Shown here one piece after another: positions 23,941-31,646 of a stretch of 64,000 nt of DNA (the first letter of the stretch is position 1; each line of letters starts with the position of its first letter). The translations under genes were made by a program, and so were the position numbers. This stretch comes from Candidatus Ruminococcus avistercoris (GTDB taxonomy: Bacteria; Bacillota; Clostridia; Lachnospirales; Lachnospiraceae): NCBI GenBank assembly GCA_019120315.1, contig DWVJ01000035.1, positions 1-64,000 of the forward strand. The letters run 5' to 3'. A model generated the notes under the pieces. It was given only the letters and a program-made list of their open reading frames with translations. It did not search any database and was not told the origin of the DNA.

Positions 23941-26166
23941 TCACTCCAGAATATAAATCCTTGATTCAAAATCATGGCTGGCGTCGGGAGCGTCCGGTGA
24001 TTCGCCGGAACAGGCATCGCTGGTGATCAGTCCCACATTCATTAATTCGTCGCCGTAGAATTCACCCAGGAAGACGCTATCTTTGCTGACTTTATAAAGA
24101 CGGTCAGGATCCAGTCCTGCCAATTTCATCCGGGTGTAGGGCGGGTTGACGGAATTTAAGATCCGGTACCAGCCCACGATAGCCTGGCTGCGGTCATCGC
24201 TGACAGTCATCCATGATGCGATGTTTCCATCAAAGGGGCTCTTTAGCCGGAAGAACGTCCCATACTGCAGCAGGCGGCGCCATTTTTTCATAAAAGTTAC
24301 CTGATCCTTGATTTCGGCCAGTTCGCGTTCACTGAGCCGATTCAGATCCATCTCGTAACCGGAAGTTCCGAAACATGCCACATTGGCTCTGGTGCTTAAG
24401 GGTGTCGCGCGTCCCACCTGGTGGTTGGGGGAGGTGGATACGTGGGCGCCCATGGAGCTTACCGGATAACAAAAAGAGGTCCCATACTGAATCTTCAGAC
24501 GTTCGATGGCATCCGTATCATCGCTGGTCCATCCCTGGGGAGCGTAATACAAAAGCCCGGGATCGAAACGTCCGCCGCCGCTGGCGCAGGATTCGAACAG
24601 CACCTGGGGGAAGGTGGATGTGAGACGCTCATAGAGATCGTACACGCCCAGAATATACCGGTGGAACACCTCTCCCTGCCGGTCGGCAGGCAGGGCGGCG
24701 GACCAGCATTCGGTGATGCTGCGGTTCATATCCCATTTCACATAAGTGACGCTGCCGTCTTTTAGGATATCGCTTATCATCTGGAAAATGGTATCCACCA
24801 CTTCTTTGCGGGAAAAATCCAGCACATGCTGATACCGGCCGTGGGTCTGATTCCGGTTTGGTACCGTCAGGATCCAGTCGGGGTGTTCCCGGTAGAGATC
24901 GGAATCTTTATTGACCATTTCCGGTTCTATCCAGATACCGAATTTCATACCCATTTCATGGATTCTGGATGCCAGTCCGGGGATTCCGTCAGGCAGACGG
25001 TCTCGGTTTACGACCCAGTCTCCCAGTCCGGCGCGGTCGCTGGAGCGTTCTCCGAACCAGCCGTCGTCCAGGACGAACAGTTCAATTCCTGCGTCTGCCG
25101 CCTTGCGGGCCAGCTTCAGGATTTTTTCTTCTGTAAAATCAAAGTAGGTGGCTTCCCAGTTGTTGATCAGGATCGGACGCACCCGGTCGCGCCAGTAACC
25201 GCGGGCCAGCCGCTCCCGATACAGGCGGTGAAAGGTCTGGCTCATGTGGTTTAATCCGCTGCCGCTGTAGACCATTACCGCCTCCGGCGTCTGAAAAGAT
25301 TCTCCCGGATCCAGTTTCCAGTCAAACCATTCCGGATGAATACCCAGGAGGACGCGGGTGGTGTCATGGGTATCCACTTCCGCCTGAGCGATGAAGTTTC
25401 CGCTGTAAATCAGGGAAAATCCGATGACCTCGCCCTGATTTTCATCGGCTGAGGGACGTTTCAGGATCAGAAAAGGATTGTGCTCATGGGAGGAATGACC
25501 CCGCATGCTGCCCACCGACTGGATGCCCTGTTCCAGACGGCGCATCCTGGGATGGCGTTCCCTGGCCCATGCTCCGGAAAACTGAATCCAGTCATAGTCA
25601 CAGTCCGGAAGATCCAGACAGAGACTCATGGCTTTCAAAAGATGTACGGTTTCGGTTCCCCCATTGACGAAACGGGCGCTTCTGGCAAGGATGCCGCCCC
25701 TGGAGAAGATGGTGTAGAAAAGTTCCAGTTCCACGCCTGTGATCGGATCCTGTAAAGTCAGGATCAACGTCTGCGCTTCGTCATCTTTTTCGGTGTAAGT
25801 AGCGGGAAGGCCTTCCAGTTTTGGTTTGCCGCCGATAATCCGGTGAGTCCGGTAGACAAAATCGCAGATACGGCTTCCGTTATCCTGCAGAATCTCCACA
25901 GCGGGGAGGCGGTAGTCAGAAGAACCGTACACACCGTATTCCTGTTTGATGTGTTCCAGTGATAATGTTCGCTCATTTTCAAATACATAAGAGGTCATAG
26001 ATCGGGAGACCATTTCCAGAAGATAGGAATAGTCCTCTCTAAGATGAACTTTCTTCCCGAAATACAGCTGTCCCATCTGGCCGTTGGGAAGAATCATCAT
26101 AATATAGCTGATTTTGTCGTTATAAAGATGAAAAGTGCCGGTGCTTTCGTAATATACAATACTCAT
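23941..26166 (-). CDS. GH36 alpha-galactosidase
   Basis: A 741-residue cytosolic alpha-galactosidase of family GH36, releasing galactose from melibiose, raffinose and stachyose. The beta-supersandwich N-domain is followed by a TIM barrel with YFDFTEEKIL, FVLDDGWFGER, the nucleophile aspartate in YVKWDMNRS and the acid/base aspartate in WTSDDTDAIERL; CASGGGRFDPGLL is also present. No signal peptide, so the sugar must be imported. It is the third gene after two AraC regulators but has its own intergenic region with a candidate AraC operator. Confidence 0.95.
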   Translation of the reverse strand: MSIVYYESTGTFHLYNDKISYIMMILPNGQMGQLYFGKKVHLREDYSYLLEMVSRSMTSYVFENERTLSLEHIKQEYGVYGSSDYRLPAVEILQDNGSRICDFVYRTHRIIGGKPKLEGLPATYTEKDDEAQTLILTLQDPITGVELELFYTIFSRGGILARSARFVNGGTETVHLLKAMSLCLDLPDCDYDWIQFSGAWARERHPRMRRLEQGIQSVGSMRGHSSHEHNPFLILKRPSADENQGEVIGFSLIYSGNFIAQAEVDTHDTTRVLLGIHPEWFDWKLDPGESFQTPEAVMVYSGSGLNHMSQTFHRLYRERLARGYWRDRVRPILINNWEATYFDFTEEKILKLARKAADAGIELFVLDDGWFGERSSDRAGLGDWVVNRDRLPDGIPGLASRIHEMGMKFGIWIEPEMVNKDSDLYREHPDWILTVPNRNQTHGRYQHVLDFSRKEVVDTIFQMISDILKDGSVTYVKWDMNRSITECWSAALPADRQGEVFHRYILGVYDLYERLTSTFPQVLFESCASGGGRFDPGLLYYAPQGWTSDDTDAIERLKIQYGTSFCYPVSSMGAHVSTSPNHQVGRATPLSTRANVACFGTSGYEMDLNRLSERELAEIKDQVTFMKKWRRLLQYGTFFRLKSPFDGNIASWMTVSDDRSQAIVGWYRILNSVNPPYTRMKLAGLDPDRLYKVSKDSVFLGEFYGDELMNVGLITSDACSGESPDAPDASHDFESRIYILE

Positions 26167-26230
26167 ATTCTGTCTCCTTTTCCTGCGGCAAAGGCGGGAT
26201 GCCGCACATCGTCGGTTAATCTACAGAAAC

Positions 26231-26293
26231 AGTATAAACACAGAAAATCAAGATAACAGGCACGGATGTTAAAACAGACAGTCAAAATGTTAA
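26231..26293 (-). promoter_or_regulatory. Alpha-galactosidase promoter with AraC-type direct repeat
   Basis: The -10 box TATACT lies at 26236-26231 (minus strand) with no good -35. Upstream, TTAACAT occurs twice on the minus strand (26293-26287 and 26272-26266), exactly 21 nt apart, at about -43 to -70 relative to the expected start. This is the layout of AraC-family activator half-sites. Confidence 0.55.
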
Positions 26294-26308
26294 CTCATCT
26301 GCTTACCC

Positions 26309-27130
26309 TCAGGGTCTGCTGCGGTAGCGGGAGGGGGTCTGTCCGGTTTTTGCTTTAAAAGCCTTGGAAAATACCAGGGGATCGCTGTATCCGCAGGAGA
26401 AAGCCACGCTCTCCACGGAAAGGTCCGTGACGATCAAAAGTTCGGAAGCCCTTGTGAGCCGGTAATTGGACAGGTATTCCTGCGGCGACATATGCAGTTC
26501 TTTGCGAAAAAGAGTGTATAGGTAGCTGCGGTTGATGCACACGTAATCTGCGATGTCTGTGACACGGATAGGGTTGGCGTAATTGGTCTGGATAAATTCC
26601 ACAGCCTTACGCACGTAGAGACTGCCGTCCGATCGGCCGGAAACGGATACCACATCCAGATCCTCTGATAAGGCGCTGAAAAAAGCGTAAAGCAGACTTT
26701 CCAGCATGAACTGATTGGCGGTGGTGTAGGTGTTGTGCTTCAGCATATCGCGGACGATCCTGTACAGCTGGTTTCCTTTGCTGCTGCGGTAGGTGAGCTG
26801 GTTTTCTCCAAGCCCCAGGCCGGCCAGATACTCCGCCGTCCTGCTGCCGTCAAAACCGATCCACAGATAGGACCAGGGATCCGCCTCGTCGGCCTGGTAA
26901 AAGGTCTGGACATCCGGGCGGATGAGAAATCCCTGTCCCGCTTCCAGCGTATAGGAGGCGCCTTCCGCACGGTAAATTCCTTTCCCTTTCAGAATATAAT
27001 GGATCACGTAGTTGGACCGGACCGCAGGCCCAAAGGCATATCCGGGCGCGCATTCCTGATAACCGCAGAAACAAAGATACAGTTCCGAGAACTGGCGCCC
27101 TCTGGCTTTTAAAATATACGAATTTTCCAT
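26309..27130 (-). CDS. AraC-family regulator (paralogue 2 of 3)
   Basis: A 273-residue regulator with an N-terminal cupin-type sugar-sensing domain (about 1-160; CAPGYAFGPAVRSNYVIHYI, DPWSYLWIGFDG) and a C-terminal double helix-turn-helix (about 175-272; RVTDIADYVCINRSYLYTLF, PQEYLSNYRLTRASELL, VAFSCGYSDPLVFSKAFK). It lies 2 nt downstream of a second, related AraC gene and upstream of the alpha-galactosidase, which it most likely activates. Confidence 0.9.
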   Translation of the reverse strand: MENSYILKARGRQFSELYLCFCGYQECAPGYAFGPAVRSNYVIHYILKGKGIYRAEGASYTLEAGQGFLIRPDVQTFYQADEADPWSYLWIGFDGSRTAEYLAGLGLGENQLTYRSSKGNQLYRIVRDMLKHNTYTTANQFMLESLLYAFFSALSEDLDVVSVSGRSDGSLYVRKAVEFIQTNYANPIRVTDIADYVCINRSYLYTLFRKELHMSPQEYLSNYRLTRASELLIVTDLSVESVAFSCGYSDPLVFSKAFKAKTGQTPSRYRSRP

Positions 27131-27132
27131 AG

Positions 27133-27969
27133 CTAATTTCCTTTCCTGTCTTTGATATGTTCCTTACGGTACCGGGTGGGAGTACAGTTTTTTTTCTGGT
27201 GAAAAAGCCGGGAAAAATACATGGCGTCGTGGTACCCAACGGAGCGGGCGATGTCTCCCACCGGAAGGGAGGTCTCCCGCAGAAGGGTGCAGGCCCGGCG
27301 GATGCGGTAATCCAGCAGATATTCCTGGGGGGAGACGCCGGTGATATCCTTGAAAAGACGGTAGAGATACGTCCGTTCAATGTTCAGATAGTCGGCGATA
27401 ACCTGGATATTGACAGAATCGGCGTAGTTGCTCTCCATATACCGCAGGGCTTCTTCCACATAGGAGATCTTCTTTTCCTGGATGGGGATGGTCTTGCGGG
27501 GGAATTTGCTGGCCAGCAGATAAAGATACTCGTACAGGATACTGTTCATCATCAGATCGCGGTTTTCCGGAAGATTGTAAGCTTCAAACATTTTTTCATG
27601 ACACAGCCTTACCCGGTCGTCTTTGCCGTAGTGGAAGCATGGTTCTTCCAGAAGGGAGGTGCGGCGGAAATATTCGTCCATCTTAATGCCCTGAAAGCCG
27701 ATCCAGGTGTAGGTCCAGGGGCGGTAGCGGTCCGCCTCGTAGTAGATCAAGGTGTTGGGGCGGATCAAAAAAGCGTCTCCTTCGGACAGATGATAGATAT
27801 GTCCGTCTGTTTTGTAAATTCCTTTTCCGGACAGAATATAGTGGATCAGATAACCGCTGCGAACCACCGGCCCGTAGCTGTGGGAAGGAGCGCAGGTTTC
27901 ATTTCCGCAGGTATAGATCATGGCGTCCAGATTCCTGGAAAAATCATTGGAAAATATATAGTCTTTCAT
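27133..27969 (-). CDS. AraC-family regulator (paralogue 1 of 3)
   Basis: A 278-residue protein with the same layout: a sensor domain containing CAPSHSYGPVVRSGYLIHYI and PWTYTWIGFQG, and a two-HTH DNA-binding domain (IQVIADYLNIERTYLYRLFK, PQEYLLDYRIRRACTLL, IARSVGYHDAMYFSRLFH). It is divergent from the sucrose PTS genes and is followed by its paralogue, so one may control the PTS side and the other the galactosidase side. ATG 27969 has only a weak ribosome binding site. Confidence 0.9.
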   Translation of the reverse strand: MKDYIFSNDFSRNLDAMIYTCGNETCAPSHSYGPVVRSGYLIHYILSGKGIYKTDGHIYHLSEGDAFLIRPNTLIYYEADRYRPWTYTWIGFQGIKMDEYFRRTSLLEEPCFHYGKDDRVRLCHEKMFEAYNLPENRDLMMNSILYEYLYLLASKFPRKTIPIQEKKISYVEEALRYMESNYADSVNIQVIADYLNIERTYLYRLFKDITGVSPQEYLLDYRIRRACTLLRETSLPVGDIARSVGYHDAMYFSRLFHQKKNCTPTRYRKEHIKDRKGN

Positions 27970-28145
27970 TCTCTTTTTTCTCCCAACAAATCTTTATAGT
28001 TAAACAACATATGTCTATATTACTTTCATTATATTTCAGTATAATAATAATTACAAGGACAAAGCAAACAGCAGTTGTCCATACCGCGGTAAAAAAGAAA
28101 AGTTGCTGTGACAAAAGAATGTTATGAAACGGGAGGTAGCAAAAA

Positions 28146-30104
28146 ATGGATGCTGAAAAAAAGCAGCGTTATGAGAAAATCGCCTCGGAAATCGTAAGAC
28201 TTGCAGGGGGAAGAGACAATATCCTCGGTGTGGCCCACTGCGCTACGAGACTTAGGCTGGTACTGGAGGATAATGATAAGGCCGATACGGCGGCCATCGA
28301 ACGTGTGGATCTGGTCAAAGGTGTGTTTGTAGCCGGCGATCAGCTGCAGATCATCTTTGGCGCAGGACTGGTCAACGATGTATGTCAGATTCTCGCCGAG
28401 TCCATCCACATGGACAGCATGAGTCTGGGGGATCTGAAAACGAAAGCAAATAAAAGGATGAATCCTCTTCAGCGAGCGGTAAAAGCGCTGTCGGATGTAT
28501 TTATCGAAATCATGCCGGGTATACTGGCAGCAGCGCTGCTGACCGGCCTGTCCAGTGTGCTGGGAAATCTGGAGTTTGTGGAAAACAATGACACCCTGTA
28601 TGGAATTTCGACTCTGATTAACATTGCCTCCGGAGCAATCTTTGGATTTCTGCCGCTGTGTGTGGCTTACAGTACGGTGAAACGGTTCGGCGGGCGGCCC
28701 ATCATGGGAATCGTCATGGGCTGTATCATGCTTTCCGGCAGTCTGGCGGATGCCTATGCTGCGGCTCAGGGGACTGTGGATGTGACGGTGCTGCACATCT
28801 TCGGCCTTCCAGTGGAACTGGTCGGCTTCCAGGGCGGTATTATCGTCGCGCTGCTTATCGGCGTGGTGACAGCAAAGCTGGATATTTTCTTTGAAAAGAA
28901 GGTGCCGGAAGTGATTCGCCTTTTGGTATCCCCCCTTCTGACTACGCTGGTCAGCTCATTCCTGCTGTTTATAATTATCGGTCCAGTGGGAAGAGGACTG
29001 GCTTCCGGCATCACGGCGGCTCTGGTATGGATGACACAGAATCTTGGCGCTTTGGGTTACGCGGTATTTTCCGGAGTGCAGCAGCTGATCGTTATCACCG
29101 GGCTCCACCATGTGTTTGGCGCCATTGAATCCCAGCTTTTGGTGGATACGGGAAGAAACTTCCTTAACCCCCTGATGTCGGTGGCGATCATCGCCCAGGG
29201 CGGCGCAGTGCTGGGTTATCTGGCGGGTCATCTAAAAGATGCCAGAGCGAAAGAACTTTGTATTCCCAGCTTTATCTCTGTACTGTTTGGCATCACGGAA
29301 CCGGCTTTATTCGGTGTAAACTTAAGATACCGTTATCCGCTGATCGGCGGTTGTATCGGAGGCGCTGTCGGAGGCGTGATTGTGTATATGACGAATCTGG
29401 CGGCTTTAGGCTTTGGCACTACGGTAGTTCCCGGCATTGCCCTGGCGGATCCGGCGCACAATGGATATCTTAATTACGTGATCGCCCATGTGGCAGCGGT
29501 GGTATCGGGATTTCTCTTTGCTTTTCTGCTGGGTATAGTTTTTCGCAGGAAGGCAGCTGTCGAAGAAGGAAATGCGGTATCGGCAGCGATTCCAGCGGCT
29601 CAGCCGGCTGCAAAGGAACCAGAGCCGGTTTTACAGACGGAAGAGGGAGGCGCAGAAGAGATTGCGGCCTTTGTAAAAGGTGACTACATCGGAATCGAAA
29701 AGGTCAACGATCTTACTTTTGCGCAGAATATCCTGGGAGAAGGCGTGGCGATCCTTCCCTCAGACAATAAAATCTACGCGCCGGCAGATGCGGTGGTGGA
29801 GATGGTCGCCGATACGAAGCATGCGGTTACGCTGCGCACGAAAGCCGGAAACGGCATTTTGCTTCATGTGGGAATCGATACGGTGCAGCTGGGCGGAAAA
29901 TATTTCAGCGTGCATGTGGAAACGGGACAGGAAGTGAAAAAGGGCGACTGCATCATGGATGTGGATTTCGCCGGTGTGAAAAAAGAAGGATACGATACGG
30001 CCGTCTGCATGATTTTTGCGGAACTGGCGGATGGACGAAACGTTACAAGGGAACCGGAAAAAGCAGTGGAGCCGGGAGAGAGAATCGCTCTGCTGGGCAG
30101 GTAA
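28146..30104 (+). CDS. PTS sucrose/beta-glucoside-family transporter, EIIBCA
   Basis: A 652-residue phosphotransferase permease. EIIB (residues 1-85) holds the phospho-accepting Cys32 in GVAHCATRLRL. EIIC (about 105-470) has some ten membrane segments and the GITEPALFGVNLRY motif. EIIA (about 500-650) has the active His in ILLHVGIDTVQLGG. All three domains in one chain is typical of the beta-glucoside/sucrose/trehalose class; the adjacent GH32 hydrolase makes sucrose the most likely substrate. Excellent GGGAGG site before ATG 28146. Confidence 0.9.
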   Translation: MDAEKKQRYEKIASEIVRLAGGRDNILGVAHCATRLRLVLEDNDKADTAAIERVDLVKGVFVAGDQLQIIFGAGLVNDVCQILAESIHMDSMSLGDLKTKANKRMNPLQRAVKALSDVFIEIMPGILAAALLTGLSSVLGNLEFVENNDTLYGISTLINIASGAIFGFLPLCVAYSTVKRFGGRPIMGIVMGCIMLSGSLADAYAAAQGTVDVTVLHIFGLPVELVGFQGGIIVALLIGVVTAKLDIFFEKKVPEVIRLLVSPLLTTLVSSFLLFIIIGPVGRGLASGITAALVWMTQNLGALGYAVFSGVQQLIVITGLHHVFGAIESQLLVDTGRNFLNPLMSVAIIAQGGAVLGYLAGHLKDARAKELCIPSFISVLFGITEPALFGVNLRYRYPLIGGCIGGAVGGVIVYMTNLAALGFGTTVVPGIALADPAHNGYLNYVIAHVAAVVSGFLFAFLLGIVFRRKAAVEEGNAVSAAIPAAQPAAKEPEPVLQTEEGGAEEIAAFVKGDYIGIEKVNDLTFAQNILGEGVAILPSDNKIYAPADAVVEMVADTKHAVTLRTKAGNGILLHVGIDTVQLGGKYFSVHVETGQEVKKGDCIMDVDFAGVKKEGYDTAVCMIFAELADGRNVTREPEKAVEPGERIALLGR

Positions 30105-30114
30105 AGGAGATCGT

Positions 30115-31554
30115 ATGAAATATGGATTTTTGAAAGCGAGGGAGGAACTGGAAAGGATGAAAAGGACAGTGGAAAGTTGTCCTTTTCGTACCAGATATCA
30201 TATTATGCCGCCGGTGGGCTGGATTAATGATCCCAATGGATTATGCCAGTTCCAGGGCGTGTTTCACGCATATTTTCAATATTCTCCCCTGAATGTGCAC
30301 GGAGGCGGAGGATACTGGGGACATTGCACCAGCCGAGATCTTCTGCACTGGACCTACGGGGAGCCGGTTCTGACTGCCGATACCCCGGAGGATGAAAGCG
30401 GCGTTTATTCCGGCTCGGCGCTGATTGAGGATGGGAAGATGTATCTGTTTTATACAGGGAATGTCAAACTTCCGGGCGACTATGATTATATCGATGACGG
30501 CCGTATCTCCACGCAGCTGATGGTGGAATCAACCGATGGGTTTCACATGTCGGATAAGGAAAAGGTTCTGGGAATGGAGGACTATCCCCGGAACATGACT
30601 GCCCACGTGAGGGATCCCAAGGTGTGGAAAGAGCATAACCGGTATTACATGGTACTGGGAGCAAGGGCCCGCGGACAGGATGAAAAGGGCGGCAGGCAAG
30701 ACAGGGGAGGCCTGCTGCTGTATACGTCTGAAGACAAAAAGAACTGGAAACTAAAGCGTGCCGTCGTGCCGGATCAGCCCTTTGGATATATGTGGGAATG
30801 TCCGGACATCTTTTCTCTGGACGGAAAAAAGGTGCTTTCTTTCTGCCCCCAGGGACTGGCGCAAGAAGAGGAACGGTTTCAGAACAGATATCAGTCCGGC
30901 TATTCCTTTTTGGAAGAAGGAAATGAGATAAAAGATACGTTCCGGGAATGGGATATGGGATTTGATTTCTATGCGCCCCAGACCTTTTTGGCAGAAGACG
31001 GCAGGAGGATTCTCATCGGATGGTGCGGCGTGCCGGATACGGAAACGACACACCGTAATCTGTCGGTGGAAAATGGCTGGCAGCACTGTCTGACGCTGCC
31101 TGCACAGCTTACTTTCCGGGAGGGAAAGATTTACCGTATGCCGGTAAAGGAGCTGGACAGCCTGGGGTGGGAAATGCAGCCCATTCCGAAGGGGAGATAT
31201 TACTGGGGACAAAAGACAGTGAAGCTTTCCATCTCTGAAATCGGCGGAAAAGACCAGATCATCCGGATCGGAAGGGGATTAAATGCGCTGACGATTACCA
31301 TAAGAGGAAACCGGACAGAGCTTTCTTTCCTGGGTGAAAAGGGGGAGCCCGCGCCCTGCGGCGGAGGAAGAGGCGTCCGTGTCGGACGGACCAGAAAGGA
31401 CACGGATCAGCTGCTGCTGCTCATCGACAGTTCCATCGTGGAACTGTATCTGAACGAAGGAGAGACGGTGTTCACCACCAGAATCTATCTAAAAGAGCAG
31501 GAGCGGGAGCTGGAAATTTCCTCCGGCGGAAAAGTAAGGCTGGAGGTTTGCTGA
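30115..31554 (+). CDS. scrB: Sucrose-6-phosphate hydrolase (GH32)
   Basis: A 479-residue GH32 enzyme that cleaves sucrose 6-phosphate into glucose 6-phosphate and fructose. The five-blade propeller carries the nucleophile in WINDPNGLCQF, the RDP motif in HVRDPKVWK and the acid/base in MWECPDIF; a beta-sandwich follows. It starts at ATG 30115 after AAAGGAGAT, 10 nt after the PTS gene. Absence of a signal peptide and linkage to a PTS favour a phosphorylated disaccharide, though fructan-like substrates cannot be excluded. Confidence 0.9.
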   Translation: MKYGFLKAREELERMKRTVESCPFRTRYHIMPPVGWINDPNGLCQFQGVFHAYFQYSPLNVHGGGGYWGHCTSRDLLHWTYGEPVLTADTPEDESGVYSGSALIEDGKMYLFYTGNVKLPGDYDYIDDGRISTQLMVESTDGFHMSDKEKVLGMEDYPRNMTAHVRDPKVWKEHNRYYMVLGARARGQDEKGGRQDRGGLLLYTSEDKKNWKLKRAVVPDQPFGYMWECPDIFSLDGKKVLSFCPQGLAQEEERFQNRYQSGYSFLEEGNEIKDTFREWDMGFDFYAPQTFLAEDGRRILIGWCGVPDTETTHRNLSVENGWQHCLTLPAQLTFREGKIYRMPVKELDSLGWEMQPIPKGRYYWGQKTVKLSISEIGGKDQIIRIGRGLNALTITIRGNRTELSFLGEKGEPAPCGGGRGVRVGRTRKDTDQLLLLIDSSIVELYLNEGETVFTTRIYLKEQERELEISSGGKVRLEVC

Positions 31555-31573
31555 AATAGGCAAAATCCTTCTC

Positions 31574-31602
31574 TTGACAAGGCGCAAGAAAATGATTTAT
31601 CC
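31574..31602 (+). promoter_or_regulatory. Possible promoter of the helicase gene
   Basis: TTGACA (31574-31579) is followed after 17 nt by a weak TTATCC (31597-31602). It would let the helicase be expressed independently of the sucrose operon. Confidence 0.4.
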
Positions 31603-31646
31603 TGCACTCAGAAGTATAAAATTTTAAGCGGGCGGGAGCGGGAAAA

